Shown here piece by piece: positions 1 to 8,448 of a stretch of DNA of 64,000 nt. A program made the translations under genes and the position numbers. The DNA comes from Stenotrophomonas lactitubi (GTDB lineage: Bacteria; Pseudomonadota; Gammaproteobacteria; Xanthomonadales; Xanthomonadaceae). Location: NCBI RefSeq assembly GCF_002803515.1, contig NZ_PHQX01000001.1:3286001-3350000 (forward strand). Direction: 5' to 3'. The number at the start of each line of letters is the position of its first letter. The stretch's first letter is position 1. The notes under the pieces were generated by a model. The model did no database searches. It was not told the DNA's origin and saw only the letters and a program-made list of their open reading frames with translations.

Positions 1-771
1 AATGGCGCCGACGAGTTCAGCATCCACATGGCGTACTGCCAGGCCGTGGGCCAGGACGCCACTGAACTGCCGTACGGCAACATCGTGGCCCTGAACGAAC
101 ATGCGGCAGTGCTGCATTACACCGAACTGGGCCGCAAGGCACCGCAGCCGCTGCGCAGCTTCCTGATCGACGCCGGCGCCAGCGCGCATGGTTATGCCAG
201 CGACATCACCCGCACCTACGCCGCCGCCGGCCATGACGAGTTCGCGGCAATGATCGAAGCCGTCGATGCCGCGCAGCAGACGATGTGCGCAGCGGTGCGC
301 CCGGGCTTCGACTACAAGCAGCTGCATGTTGATGCGCATCTGTCGTTGATGGGCGTGCTGAAGGACTTCGGCGTGATCAAGGTGTCGCCGCAGACCGCGC
401 TGGAAACCGGCGTCAGCGCCGCGTTCTTCCCGCATGGCATCGGTCATCTGATCGGCCTGCAGGTGCATGACGTGGCCGGTTTCGCGGCCAGCGATGAAGG
501 CGGCCGTATCGAGCGCCCGGCGGGTCATCCGTACCTGCGCCTGACCCGCGTACTGGAACCGGGCATGGTGGTAACGATCGAGCCGGGTTTGTACTTCATC
601 GACATGCTGTTGAACGAAGTGAAGGCTGCCGGCCATGGCGATGCGATCAACTGGGATCGTGTGGACTTCTTCCGCCCGTACGGCGGCATCCGCATCGAAG
701 ACGAAGTGCTGTGCACTGATGCCGAGGCGGACAATCTGACGCGGCCGGTGTTTGCGGCGGCGAACGGCTGA
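1..771 (+). CDS. pepQ: Xaa-Pro dipeptidase PepQ, C-terminal part (5' end outside window)
   Basis: Cytosolic M24-family metallopeptidase that splits Xaa-Pro dipeptides. The reading frame is open from base 1 through codons upstream of the first ATG (28), so the gene begins outside the window and about 256 residues are seen; the complete family member is about 440 residues. All five metal-ligand motifs of the pita-bread fold are present: FLIDAGASAHGYASDITRT (two Asp), FPHGIGHLIGLQVHDV (His), VTIEPGLYF (Glu) and GGIRIEDEVL (Glu). The insert after the His motif and the ending GGIRIEDEV resemble PepQ rather than PepP. It converges on pepP, another Xaa-Pro enzyme, across a repeat-filled spacer. Confidence 0.93.
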   Translation, partial: NGADEFSIHMAYCQAVGQDATELPYGNIVALNEHAAVLHYTELGRKAPQPLRSFLIDAGASAHGYASDITRTYAAAGHDEFAAMIEAVDAAQQTMCAAVRPGFDYKQLHVDAHLSLMGVLKDFGVIKVSPQTALETGVSAAFFPHGIGHLIGLQVHDVAGFAASDEGGRIERPAGHPYLRLTRVLEPGMVVTIEPGLYFIDMLLNEVKAAGHGDAINWDRVDFFRPYGGIRIEDEVLCTDAEADNLTRPVFAAANG

Positions 772-780
772 GCCCCTCGT

Positions 781-1254
781 GGTTGGTCGCGAAACGCATC
801 GAGACTACTGAGGCTTGGCCGGGCGGGTGAGCTGCGCAGGGGACGCCGTAAATACGTCCCTGTAGGCTCGGGCGCGCCATCCATGGCGCTTACGCCCCTG
901 CGCAGCCCACCCGCCCGGCCACGGACAGTTTCCGTGTGCGGCCAGCCACGGAAGAAAGAAAGAAAAGCAAAAGCGGGTCGCTTGCTACGCTCGCTCTGTG
1001 TCGACCAAGGTCGACACCTACCAACAGCCGCCCGTCCCAACAACCGCCGTTACCAACAGCCGCAGGAATCTGTCAGAGGTGGGGCGGTGTGGGTGGGCAG
1101 GACCGTTGGCGCCATGGATGGCGCCATCGAGCCCCCATGGATGGGTTTACGGCGTGTCCTGACTACCCACACCGCCCCGCCATCCCACGCAATGCCGCTC
1201 TGGCTTTGGCTGTTGCCTCTGCAGGTGCAGGGCTGCAAGCCCTGCCGAAAATCC
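781..1254. repeat. Convergent spacer with composite hairpin repeat (units A and B)
   Basis: This 474-base spacer between pepQ and pepP has no credible gene. Unit A (817-920) is a long hairpin whose arms start GGCCGGGCGGGT and end ACCCGCCCGGCC. Unit B (1081-1178) has arms GGGGCGGTGTGGGTGGGCAG and CTGACTACCCACACCGCCCC and inner palindromes such as GGCGCCATGGATGGCGCC. A short GTCGACC-type palindrome lies at about 1003-1025. The same A-B order, including the purine-rich tract GGAAGAAAGAAA after A, recurs inverted at 48196-48672. Both copies sit between convergent genes, so they may act as bidirectional terminators. Confidence 0.85.
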
Positions 1255-2583
1255 TTACCCCGCCATCAACGCTTCGATCTCGTCGGCGCTGCGCTCCAGG
1301 CCTTCGGTCAACACCCGATGCCCGTCGTCGGTGATCAGCACGTCATCTTCGGTACGGATGCCGATGCCGCGCCAGCGCGGCTCCACCGTCGTGTCGTCCA
1401 CGCCGATGTACAGCCCCGGCTCGATGGTGAATGCCATGCCCGGCTCCAGCAGGCGCGAATCGCCGGCCAGGCGGTAATCGCCTACGTCGTGCACATCCAG
1501 CCCGATCCAGTGCCCGGTCTTGTGCCGGTAGAAACGCTGGTACAACCCTTCGGCAAGATTCTTTTCCAGCGTGCCCTTCAACAGGCCCAGTTGCAGCAAC
1601 CCCTCGGTGAGGGTCTGCACCGCCGCCAGATGGCCCATTTCGTACGCTACTCCCGGTTTGGCCTGGGCCAGTGCCGCCGCCTGCGCCGCCCCCACCAGAT
1701 CATGCAGCGCGCGCTGCTCGGCGCTGAAACGACCGTTGACCGGGAACGTGCGGGTGATGTCGCTGGCATAGCCGCGGAACTCGGCACCGGCGTCGATCAA
1801 CACCAGTTCGCCGTCGCGCGAACGCGCGTTGTTGTCGCGGTAATGCAGGATGCAGGCGTTGCGGCCGGCACCGACGATGCTGCAGTACGCAGGCACCGCG
1901 TCGTTGGCGCGGAACACCCGCTCCAGTTCGGCCTGCAGTTCGTACTCGTGGATGCCGGCCTTCGCGGCCTGCATGGCGGCACGATGTGCCAGCACGCTGA
2001 TGTCGGCCGCGCGCTGCATCAACGCCACCTCGGCACCGGACTTGAACAATCGCTGCTCGTGCAGCAGATGGCCCAGTTCCAGGAACTCATGCGGCGGCTG
2101 CGCACCGTGACGCACCTGCGATCGTACGCGGTTCACCCAGCCGATCAGCTTCAGGTCGAAATCCGCATCGCGGCCGAAGTGGTAGTACACCCGCGACCGC
2201 CCTTCCAGCAGGCCCGGCAGGATGTCGTCCAGATCGGTGATCGGGTAGGCATCGTCCATCGCGTACTGCGCCACAGCGCCTTCCTGGCCGGCGCGACCGC
2301 CATCCCAGGCTTCGCGCTCGGGATCGCGCTCGCGGCAGAACAGGATGGCTTCGCCGTGGCGGCGACCGGGAATCAGCACCAGTACCGCTTCCGGCTCCGG
2401 GAAGCCGGTCAGGTACTGGAAATCCGAATCCTGCCGGTACGGATAATGGGTATCGAGGCTGCGCACCTTCTCCGATGCCGCCGGCAGCACCAGGATCGCG
2501 TCTTCGCCCGCCATGTCCATCAGTTGCCGGCGGCGACGCTTGTATTCGCCGGCAGCGATGCCGGTGCGCTGCTTGATATCCAT
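1255..2583 (-). CDS. pepP: Xaa-Pro aminopeptidase PepP
   Basis: Cytosolic proline aminopeptidase of the M24B family that removes the N-terminal residue before proline. At 442 residues it is full length. The N-terminal creatinase-like domain occupies about residues 1-175, with VRSLDTHYPYRQDSDFQYLT typical of the family. The C-terminal catalytic domain has metal ligands in VLIDAGAEFRGYASDITRT, HKTGHWIGLDVHDVG, FTIEPGLY and GIGIRTEDDVL. Its ATG shares one base with the stop of the upstream UPF0149 gene (TGATG), so the two are translationally coupled, as in other gammaproteobacteria where ygfB and pepP are adjacent. Confidence 0.95.
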   Translation of the reverse strand: MDIKQRTGIAAGEYKRRRRQLMDMAGEDAILVLPAASEKVRSLDTHYPYRQDSDFQYLTGFPEPEAVLVLIPGRRHGEAILFCRERDPEREAWDGGRAGQEGAVAQYAMDDAYPITDLDDILPGLLEGRSRVYYHFGRDADFDLKLIGWVNRVRSQVRHGAQPPHEFLELGHLLHEQRLFKSGAEVALMQRAADISVLAHRAAMQAAKAGIHEYELQAELERVFRANDAVPAYCSIVGAGRNACILHYRDNNARSRDGELVLIDAGAEFRGYASDITRTFPVNGRFSAEQRALHDLVGAAQAAALAQAKPGVAYEMGHLAAVQTLTEGLLQLGLLKGTLEKNLAEGLYQRFYRHKTGHWIGLDVHDVGDYRLAGDSRLLEPGMAFTIEPGLYIGVDDTTVEPRWRGIGIRTEDDVLITDDGHRVLTEGLERSADEIEALMAG

Positions 2584-3131
2584 CAGTTCAGGCGCTGCCG
2601 ATGGCGCGCGGCCAGCACCACGTCACCGTGCAGCAGCAGCACCGCCACCCGGATGAACTCTTCGATTTCCGACAGGGCTTCGTCGTCATCATCACCGCCT
2701 GCTTCGAAGTCCTCGCTCGAGGCACGGGCCAGGCTGGCCAGGTCGTTCAGCGCCTCCTCGCCTTCTTCGGACAAGGTCGGGCGGTGGCCGCCACTGCCCA
2801 GGCCGAAGCCGCCCAGGAAAGAACGGGTCCAGCTGAACATGGCATCCGCCTGCGCGGCCACGTCACTGCTGTCGGTCAACAGCAGCTCGAAGGCGAAGTC
2901 ACGGTCTTCCAGCTGCTTGATGGTGGCCTCCAGCAACTGCGCCAGCGCACTGTCGGCAGCCACCTGCGGCAGATTGTCGTCGGCCAGCACGCGCGCCGGC
3001 CAGTCATTGCCGGGGGCACCGCCAGCGGCCAGCCAGCCGCACAGCCCGCCATGCAGCTCGGCAGCAGTGGCGCCCAGGCCCAGTTCCTGGCTGGCGCGGG
3101 TAACGTCGTCGACGGAGGGAAGTTCGGTCAT
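2583..3131 (-). CDS. UPF0149 (YgfB/YecA) family protein
   Basis: Small acidic cytosolic protein of 182 residues, start MTELPSVDDV. The frame is open further upstream, but this ATG (3129-3131) gives the family-typical N-terminus. Family features visible are LHGGLCGWLAAGG near residue 30, a helical middle, and the acidic tail DDDDEALSEIEEFIRVAVLLLH. The molecular role of the family is poorly defined; YgfB in Pseudomonas has been linked to transcriptional control, which cannot be transferred here with confidence. It overlaps pepP by one base and is divergent from the coiled-coil gene at 3285. Confidence 0.85.
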   Translation of the reverse strand: MTELPSVDDVTRASQELGLGATAAELHGGLCGWLAAGGAPGNDWPARVLADDNLPQVAADSALAQLLEATIKQLEDRDFAFELLLTDSSDVAAQADAMFSWTRSFLGGFGLGSGGHRPTLSEEGEEALNDLASLARASSEDFEAGGDDDDEALSEIEEFIRVAVLLLHGDVVLAARHRQRLN

Positions 3132-3284
3132 CGTGCGGCTCGTTCGGAAGGGAAACTGCGGAGCGCGCACGCGCGCGCCCGTGAGCCGGGTAGTGTAGCA
3201 ATCTGTCCGCCTGCTCTCCGTAGCCGCCGGGGCCTGCTGCGACAGTGCTTGACCGCCCTGACCCGGCTTGCCTATCGTGCGGGC

Positions 3285-3506
3285 ATGGAACCCGCCGATC
3301 CCCTTGCCCAGCTGCAGGCCTTCGCCGCCCGTGTGGAGGCGTTGCTCGACCGCAACCAGCGGCTGGCCGAGGAGAACCGCAGCCTGCGCCACCAGCAGGA
3401 ACAGCTGGTGGCCGAGCGCTCAACGCTGCTGGCCAAGAACGAGCAGGCGCGTTCGCGGGTGGAAGCGATGATCACCCGGCTCAAATCCCTGGAGCAGCAC
3501 ACATGA
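3285..3506 (+). CDS. TIGR02449-like small coiled-coil protein
   Basis: A 73-residue protein, start MEPADPLAQLQAFAARVEAL, almost entirely predicted coiled coil (residues about 8-70, heptads of Leu/Val/Ala and Glu/Arg/Gln). It matches the description of the TIGR02449 family that lies directly before zapA in gammaproteobacteria and resembles ZapB-type division coiled coils in build. Function is not established. Its stop overlaps the zapA start (ATGA), showing tight coupling. A role with ZapA at the division ring is inference from position only. Confidence 0.8.
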   Translation: MEPADPLAQLQAFAARVEALLDRNQRLAEENRSLRHQQEQLVAERSTLLAKNEQARSRVEAMITRLKSLEQHT

Positions 3507-3799
3507 GTGCCGAACCGGTCAGCGTCCGCATCCTCGACCGTGAATACACGGTTGGCGTCGGTGGCGATGAACGCGACAGCCTGATGGCGGCCGCCCGCCT
3601 GCTGGATGCGCGCATGCGCGAGATCCGTGGCAGCAACCGGATGGCCGCCGTCGACCGCATCGCGGTGCTGGCAGCGCTCAACCTGGCGCACGAACTGCAG
3701 CAGCTGCGCGATGAGAACGCCCGCCAGGCGGTGGCCCTGCAGCAGACCCTGGCCGACCTGAACCGGCGTCTGGACCGGGCAATCGACAGCAGCACGTGA
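3503..3799 (+). CDS. zapA: Cell division protein ZapA
   Basis: 98 residues, start ATG 3503. ZapA binds FtsZ protofilaments and promotes their bundling at the Z ring. The N-terminal globular half contains VSVRILDREYTVGVGGDE and the DERDSLMAAARLLDARMREI helix typical of the family. The C-terminal half (about 50-98) is a coiled coil with ALNLAHELQQL. It overlaps the upstream small coiled-coil gene by four bases. The 6S RNA gene follows about 100 bases downstream, a conserved arrangement in gammaproteobacteria (zapA-ssrS-fau). Confidence 0.92.
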   Translation: MSAEPVSVRILDREYTVGVGGDERDSLMAAARLLDARMREIRGSNRMAAVDRIAVLAALNLAHELQQLRDENARQAVALQQTLADLNRRLDRAIDSST

Positions 3800-3883
3800 A
3801 AAAGGCGCGGAATGCGCCTTCTCTTTTCTGAATTGGCACGCACTGTTGCCGACGAACGGCCTATCCAGATCCTGCGTGCTGGC

Positions 3884-3889
3884 TATAAT
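3884..3889 (+). promoter_or_regulatory. -10 element of the 6S RNA promoter
   Basis: A perfect TATAAT lies at 3884-3889, about 9 bases before the first base of the 6S closing stem. A clear -35 hexamer is not obvious at the expected distance, so only the -10 box is called. Confidence 0.75.
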
Positions 3890-3897
3890 GGCCACGC

Positions 3898-4082
3898 GTT
3901 CTCTGCGGTACTCGACGGCATGTGCAAACATTCGCCTTGTCCCTTAAGAACGACACCGGGAGCGCGACAGCGCCGGGAGTGCAGGTCCGCCTTGCAGCGG
4001 GAAGCCCGATGGTTCTCCAACGTTCCCACTTGAGCCCGCGGGTTCAAGGTCGTTTCGCATGCATCGACATTGCGGAGAATGC
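3898..4082 (+). ncRNA. ssrS: 6S RNA (ssrS)
   Basis: 6S RNA mimics an open promoter and sequesters the housekeeping sigma holoenzyme in stationary phase. The gene is placed by three observations: the TATAAT at 3884; a long closing stem pairing TTCTCTGCGG...CGACGGCATG at 3899-3924 with CATGCATCGACATTGCGGAGAA at about 4058-4079; and a 3' neighbour that is fau (5-formyl-THF cyclo-ligase), the conserved context of ssrS. The length of about 185 nt is typical. The ends are good to a few bases only. The small reading frames through this stretch are not credible genes. Confidence 0.9.
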
Positions 4083-4092
4083 AATATTCCAG

Positions 4093-4131
4093 CAAGGGCG
4101 GCGTCTTCGGGCGTCGCCCTTGTTCTTTCCG
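4093..4131 (+). terminator. Rho-independent terminator or hairpin after 6S RNA
   Basis: Stem AAGGGCGGCG with loop TCTTCGGGC and the complementary arm CGTCGCCCTT, followed by GTTCTTT. It separates 6S RNA from fau, which starts at 4166. The T tract is interrupted, so partial readthrough into fau is possible, as reported for ssrS-fau (ygfA) in enterobacteria. Confidence 0.7.
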
Positions 4132-4165
4132 GCACAATGACGGCTGATCCTTGCCGCACGCTGCC

Positions 4166-4759
4166 ATGACCGACCCGCGACAGGCCTTGCGCCACGACCT
4201 GCGGCAACGCCGCCGCGACCTCTCCGCCCCCGCCCGTATCGCCGCTGCCGAATCGCTGGCCGATGCGCTGCTGACACTGCCGTTCGCCCCGCACGAAGGC
4301 GCCGTGGCCGGCTACTGGGCGCTGGATGGCGAGATCGCCCTGCACCGCTGGCAGCTGCAGCTGCCCGGCACGCTGCGTTACTGCCTGCCGGTACTGCACG
4401 GCGAGGTGTTGCGCTTCGCGCCTTGGCGCCCCGGCCAACCGCTGACCAGCAACCGTTATGGCATCCCCGAACCGGACATCGCCATCGAAGACACGCTGGA
4501 ACCCGCGCAGATGGCCCTGGTGGTGACGCCGCTGGTGGGCTTCGACGCACAGTGCCGGCGGCTGGGAATGGGAGGCGGCTGGTATGATCGCAGCTTCGCC
4601 TTCCGCCGTGATCGGCCGGCGCCACCCTGGCTGGTCGGCGCGGCATTCTCGGTGCAGCAGGTCGAGTCCTTGCCGGTAGCGTCCTGGGACGTGCCGGTGG
4701 ATGCGATCTGCACTGAAGCCGGCACCCTGCTCCCTTCCGCTGCCCCCGTGAACGCATGA
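4166..4759 (+). CDS. fau: 5-formyltetrahydrofolate cyclo-ligase
   Basis: ATP-dependent cytosolic enzyme converting 5-formyl-THF to 5,10-methenyl-THF, 197 residues. ATG at 4166 (MTDPRQALRHDLRQRRRDLS) is preferred to an upstream TTG. Family motifs are the N-terminal basic helix RHDLRQRRRDLS, the middle segment ending GIPEP, and the C-terminal VTPLVGFDAQCRRLGMGGGWYDR that contains the conserved GGGYYDR-type loop. It is located after 6S RNA as in many proteobacteria, and its stop overlaps the EVE-domain gene by four bases. Confidence 0.93.
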   Translation: MTDPRQALRHDLRQRRRDLSAPARIAAAESLADALLTLPFAPHEGAVAGYWALDGEIALHRWQLQLPGTLRYCLPVLHGEVLRFAPWRPGQPLTSNRYGIPEPDIAIEDTLEPAQMALVVTPLVGFDAQCRRLGMGGGWYDRSFAFRRDRPAPPWLVGAAFSVQQVESLPVASWDVPVDAICTEAGTLLPSAAPVNA

Positions 4760-5235
4760 CCGCCCGCAAGCGCTACTGGCTGATGAAGTCCGAACCGGAC
4801 GCCTTTTCCATCGATGACCTGGCCAAGGTCAAGGTTGAACCCTGGAACGGCGTGCGCAACTACCAGGCGCGCAATTTCATGCGCGACGGCATGCAGGTCG
4901 GCGACGGCATCCTGTTCTACCACTCCAATACCAAGGTGCCCGGCATCGTCGGCCTGGCCACGGTGGCCAGCGCGGCCTATCCGGATGACACCCAGTTCGA
5001 TCCGAAATCCGACTACCACGACCCCAAGAGCACGCGCGAGAACCCGCGCTGGATGCTGGTGGACGTGGCCTTCGACCGCAAGCTGAAGCAGGTGATCGCG
5101 CTGGACGAGATCAAGCTGCACGCCGAGGAACTCGGCGAAGGCTTCCCGCTGGTTGCCAAGGGCAACCGCCTGTCGGTGTTCCCGGTGACCGCCGCGCAGT
5201 GGAAGCTGCTGCTGTCGCTGGAAAAGAAATCCTGA
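4756..5235 (+). CDS. EVE domain-containing protein
   Basis: 159 residues. The EVE domain is a PUA-like fold related to YTH domains and to human THYN1; members are thought to bind modified nucleobases or RNA. Visible hallmarks are RYWLMKSEPDAFSIDDL at the N-terminus, WNGVRNYQARNFM and VGDGILFYHSN. The domain fills the whole protein, without a fused nuclease, so a housekeeping or RNA-related role is more likely than a restriction role. It is coupled to fau by a four-base overlap and followed by rpiA. Confidence 0.88.
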   Translation: MTARKRYWLMKSEPDAFSIDDLAKVKVEPWNGVRNYQARNFMRDGMQVGDGILFYHSNTKVPGIVGLATVASAAYPDDTQFDPKSDYHDPKSTRENPRWMLVDVAFDRKLKQVIALDEIKLHAEELGEGFPLVAKGNRLSVFPVTAAQWKLLLSLEKKS

Positions 5236-5259
5236 TTCCCTGCCTGAGAGCTCCCCGCA

Positions 5260-5907
5260 ATGTCTGAAGCCAAGCGCCTGGCCGCCGAAAAGGCCATCGA
5301 GTACGTCGAAGACGGCATGATTGTCGGTGTCGGTACCGGTTCCACCGTCGCCTATTTCATCGATGCGCTGGCCCGCATCCAGCATCGCATCAAGGGTGCG
5401 GTGTCCAGTTCCGAGCAGAGCACCGCGCGCCTGAAGCAGCATGGCATCGAGGTGATCGAGCTGAACCACACCGGCACCCTGTCGCTGTACGTGGATGGCG
5501 CCGACGAGTGCGATGCCAACAAGTGCCTGATCAAGGGCGGTGGCGCTGCGCTGACCCGCGAGAAGATCATCGCCGAGGCCAGCGAGCGCTTCGTCTGCAT
5601 TGTCGACCCGAGCAAGCAGGTACCGGTGCTCGGCAGGTTCCCGCTGCCGGTGGAAGTGATCCCGATGGCACGCAGCCTGGTCGCCCGCCAGATCCGCGAC
5701 ATGACCGGCGGCCAGCCGACCTGGCGCGAAGGCGTGGTGACCGACAACGGCAACCAGATCCTGGACATCCACAACCTGCAGATCACCGACCCGGAAAAGC
5801 TGGAGCGCGAGCTCAACCAGTTGCCGGGCGTGGTCTGTGTCGGCCTGTTCGCGCGCCGCCGTGCCGATGTGGTGATCGTCGGCGGTGAGCCGCCGATCGT
5901 GCTCTGA
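5260..5907 (+). CDS. rpiA: Ribose-5-phosphate isomerase A
   Basis: Interconverts ribose 5-phosphate and ribulose 5-phosphate in the non-oxidative pentose phosphate pathway. At 215 residues it has the usual length. Recognisable motifs are [16 protein letters not shown] (substrate phosphate loop, about residues 26-41), YVDGADECD and [13 protein letters not shown] with the catalytic Glu/Asp/Lys set of RpiA. The ATG at 5260 follows the EVE gene by 24 bases with GAGAGC upstream as a modest ribosome site. Confidence 0.95.
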   Translation: MSEAKRLAAEKAIEYVEDGMIVGVGTGSTVAYFIDALARIQHRIKGAVSSSEQSTARLKQHGIEVIELNHTGTLSLYVDGADECDANKCLIKGGGAALTREKIIAEASERFVCIVDPSKQVPVLGRFPLPVEVIPMARSLVARQIRDMTGGQPTWREGVVTDNGNQILDIHNLQITDPEKLERELNQLPGVVCVGLFARRRADVVIVGGEPPIVL

Positions 5908-5927
5908 TCCTTTCGAAGGACCCTACG

Positions 5928-6374
5928 ATGTCGTTGCTGCGCTCCCTGTTGATGCTTCCGCTGCTGGCCCTGACCGGCTGCGCCACCGATGCCGCCCGCC
6001 ACTGGGTGGAACTGGGCGGCGCACGCTATGACGTTGAACTGGCCACCAACGATGAAACCCGTGCGCGTGGGCTGATGTTCCGCGACCACATGGCCGAGGA
6101 CCACGGCATGCTGTTCGTGCATGACCGCGAGGAAATGCAGGCGTACTGGATGAAGAACACCAAGATCGCGCTGGACATCCTGTACTTCGACAGCGAGCGG
6201 CGGCTGGTGAGCCAGCAGCGCGACGTGCCGCCGTGCTCGGCCGGCGACATGTGCCCGCCCTACCCCAGCGGTGGCCCGGCACGCTTCGTGCTGGAGCTCA
6301 ATGCCGGCCAGGCGGAGAAGCTCAAGCTGAAGGATGGTACCGAGCTGACCTTCGGCCCGGGCATCGAGAAATAA
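5928..6374 (+). CDS. DUF192 family lipoprotein
   Basis: 148 residues with a lipoprotein signal: MSLLRSLLMLPLLALTGC ends in the lipobox LTGC, so the mature protein should be acylated at about Cys18. The rest is a single DUF192 domain, with the family signatures ETRARGLMFR, GMLFVHD and YWMKNTKIALDILYFD. No enzymatic activity is established for the family. It lies 20 bases after rpiA with AAGGA before the ATG, so the two are likely cotranscribed. Confidence 0.88.
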   Translation: MSLLRSLLMLPLLALTGCATDAARHWVELGGARYDVELATNDETRARGLMFRDHMAEDHGMLFVHDREEMQAYWMKNTKIALDILYFDSERRLVSQQRDVPPCSAGDMCPPYPSGGPARFVLELNAGQAEKLKLKDGTELTFGPGIEK

Positions 6375-6377
6375 AGG

Positions 6378-6552
6378 TTCGGCCGGGCTGCGCCCGGCAC
6401 CCGCGGTAGTGCCGGCCGCTGGCCGGCAACCTCAACCGCAAAGCGTGCATTCCGTGGGATGGCGGGCTGGGTCCGCCTTCGACAGCTTCCCGCTGCTGTT
6501 GGTAGGTGTCGACCTTGGTCGACACGGTAGATCCACGCCATGCGTGGATGGG
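6378..6552. repeat. Cluster of REP-type hairpins
   Basis: Three different small hairpin families stand side by side between the DUF192 gene and the SirB1-like gene: a GCCGGGC palindrome (about 6383-6404), the GTAGTGCCGGCCGCTGGCCG unit (about 6406-6430), a GTCGACCTTGGTCGAC palindrome (about 6500-6523) and a SMAG unit starting GTAGATCCACGCC (6527-6550). Confidence 0.85.
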
Positions 6553-6621
6553 AAATCGGTGGGATGAGAAATTCACGCCGCACTGCTTGAAACCGCCCAC
6601 GATTGCCGCCAGTCTGTGGAC

Positions 6622-7467
6622 ATGCAGGACCGGATCACACTCCCCGACTGGGATGCACTGGCCGCCTTCGACGACGAGGCGCTGCCACTGCTGCCGACCG
6701 CGCTGCTGATCGCGCGCGATGAATATCCCGATCTGCAGCCGTCGACCTACGATGCGCTGGTGCAGAGCCACGTCGAGCACCTGCGCGCCGAGGTGGACAG
6801 CATCGAGCACAGCCCGCTGAAGATGGCCGCCATCAACCGGCATCTGTTCGATGAGCTGGGTTACAGCGGCGACCACCAGGAGTACTACGACCCGCGCAAC
6901 AGCTACCTCAACCAGGTCTTCGAGCGCCGTCTGGGCAATCCGATCTCGCTGGCGCTGGTGCAGATGGAAGTGGCGCGACGGCTGGGCATTCCGCTGGACG
7001 GGGTGTCATTTCCCGGTCATTTCCTGGTGCGCCTGCCGGTCGACGATGGCGTGCTGGTGATGGACCCGTTCAATGGTGGCCGCCCGCTGGACGTGGACGA
7101 ACTGCGCGAACGCGCCAAGTCGCACCTGGGCGGGCAGATGCCTGACGACCAGGTGCTGGCGCAGATCCTCGATCCTGCACCGAGCCGCGCGATCCTGATC
7201 CGCATGCTGCGCAACCTGCATGGGGTCTATGCCGAGGCCAGCGAGTGGGATCGTGCCGCGCGCAGTGCCGACCGCCTGCTCAAGCTCGCCCCCGAACAGG
7301 ACGATGCCCTGCGTGATCGCGGCCTGGCCTATCTGCAGCTGGACTACCTGGCCGGGGCTCGCACCGACCTGGGCCTGTACCTGAAGCGCAACCCCGAGGC
7401 CAGCGACGCGCAATGGCTGCGCGAGAAGCTGATTGATCTCGGCGGGCCGGCACCACGGCTGCATTGA
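6622..7467 (+). CDS. SirB1-like transglutaminase-like/TPR protein
   Basis: 281 residues, start ATG 6622; an in-frame GTG lies two codons earlier. It matches the SirB1 (DUF1264-like transglut_core2) family: an N-terminal transglutaminase-like domain with DPRNSYLNQVFERRLGNPIS, FPGHFLVRL and VMDPFNGG (about residues 85-155), then a tetratricopeptide-like end (about 200-265, WDRAARSADRLLKLAPEQDDALRDRG). The usual catalytic Cys of transglutaminases is not present in the NSYLN stretch, so a non-enzymatic role is likely. Function is unknown. Confidence 0.85.
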   Translation: MQDRITLPDWDALAAFDDEALPLLPTALLIARDEYPDLQPSTYDALVQSHVEHLRAEVDSIEHSPLKMAAINRHLFDELGYSGDHQEYYDPRNSYLNQVFERRLGNPISLALVQMEVARRLGIPLDGVSFPGHFLVRLPVDDGVLVMDPFNGGRPLDVDELRERAKSHLGGQMPDDQVLAQILDPAPSRAILIRMLRNLHGVYAEASEWDRAARSADRLLKLAPEQDDALRDRGLAYLQLDYLAGARTDLGLYLKRNPEASDAQWLREKLIDLGGPAPRLH

Positions 7468-7538
7468 GGTTGTGGGGTGTGTGGACCAACGGTCCGCACC
7501 CACCGGTAGCGCCGGGCCATGCCCGGCGGCGATTGCGT

Positions 7539-7730
7539 TCAGTCGATCTCGACCATCTCGAAATCGTCCTTGGTCACGCCGCAATCCGGGCATGTCCAGG
7601 TCTCGGGGATGTCTTCCCAGCGCGTTCCCGGAGCGATGCCCTCTTCCGGCAGCCCATCCGCTTCGCGGTACAGGAATCCGCAGACCACGCACATCCAGGT
7701 ACGCAGGGTGGTGGGGGTGGCTTCGCTCAT
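7539..7730 (-). CDS. Rubredoxin
   Basis: A 63-residue one-iron electron carrier. The four cysteine ligands are in two CxxCG knuckles, CVVCGFLY (Cys14, Cys17) and [15 protein letters not shown] (Cys47, Cys50), and the family core [14 protein letters not shown] is intact. ATG at 7728-7730 gives [14 protein letters not shown]; an upstream in-frame start would add an unneeded leader. It is convergent with the SirB1-like gene and divergent from thiE, with 67 bases between starts. The redox partner is not visible in the window. Confidence 0.94.
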   Translation of the reverse strand: MSEATPTTLRTWMCVVCGFLYREADGLPEEGIAPGTRWEDIPETWTCPDCGVTKDDFEMVEID

Positions 7731-7797
7731 CGGATAATCAGGGCTGGATTCACGGGCCGCCATTGTCCCATCGCGGTCCACTCACCGGTAGCCATCG

Positions 7798-8433
7798 ATG
7801 ACCTCTGCTTCCCCGACGCCCCGCGGCGTCTACCTGATCACCCCGGATGAACCCGATACCGCCCGCCTGCTGGCGCGCACCGCGCCGCTGCTGGCTGCCG
7901 GCGCCACCTGGCTGCAGTACCGCAACAAGACCGCCAGCGATGCCCTGCGGCGGGAACAGGCCACGGCCCTGCAGGCCTTGTGCGCAGCCCATGGCGTGCC
8001 GCTGATCGTCAACGACGACCCGGCGCTTGCCCAGGCCATCGGCGCGGCCGGCGTGCACCTGGGCGGCACCGACGGTGACATCGGCGCCGCGCGCAGCCTG
8101 CTCGGCCCCGACGCCATCATCGGCGCGTCCTGCTACGACCAGCTGGCCAATGCCGAGCGTGCCGTGGCCGCCGGCGCCAGCTACGTGGCCTTCGGCGCGT
8201 TCTTCCCCACCACCACCAAGGTCACCAGCAGCCGCGCCCATGTTGACCTGCTGCGGCAAAGCGCCGCACTGGGCGTGCCGCGGGTGGCGATTGGCGGCCT
8301 GAGCCCGGACAATGTCGGTCCCATCATCGATGCCGGCGCCGATCTGCTGGCCGTGGTCAGCGGCATCTACGCCGCGCAGGACCCGGTCGCGACCCAGCGC
8401 GCCTACCTCGCCCGTTTCGATACGCCGCAGTAA
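7798..8433 (+). CDS. thiE: Thiamine phosphate synthase
   Basis: Couples hydroxymethylpyrimidine diphosphate with hydroxyethylthiazole phosphate to form thiamine phosphate. 211 residues, a complete TIM barrel. Motifs include [11 protein letters not shown] (substrate Arg/Lys), [27 protein letters not shown] and the phosphate-binding [11 protein letters not shown]. No TPP riboswitch is seen upstream, in contrast to thiC in this window. The next gene, hemL, starts 15 bases later, so the two are probably one transcript. Confidence 0.94.
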   Translation: MTSASPTPRGVYLITPDEPDTARLLARTAPLLAAGATWLQYRNKTASDALRREQATALQALCAAHGVPLIVNDDPALAQAIGAAGVHLGGTDGDIGAARSLLGPDAIIGASCYDQLANAERAVAAGASYVAFGAFFPTTTKVTSSRAHVDLLRQSAALGVPRVAIGGLSPDNVGPIIDAGADLLAVVSGIYAAQDPVATQRAYLARFDTPQ

Positions 8434-8448
8434 TCCCCAGGAAACCCC

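Noticed and set aside
883..3198. 771-codon plus-strand open frame
   Set aside because: Runs through repeat units and antisense to pepP and the UPF0149 gene, both with clear families.
3812..4140. Small protein genes over the 6S RNA
   Set aside because: The frames lack ribosome sites and families; a conserved structured RNA and its terminator account for the sequence.
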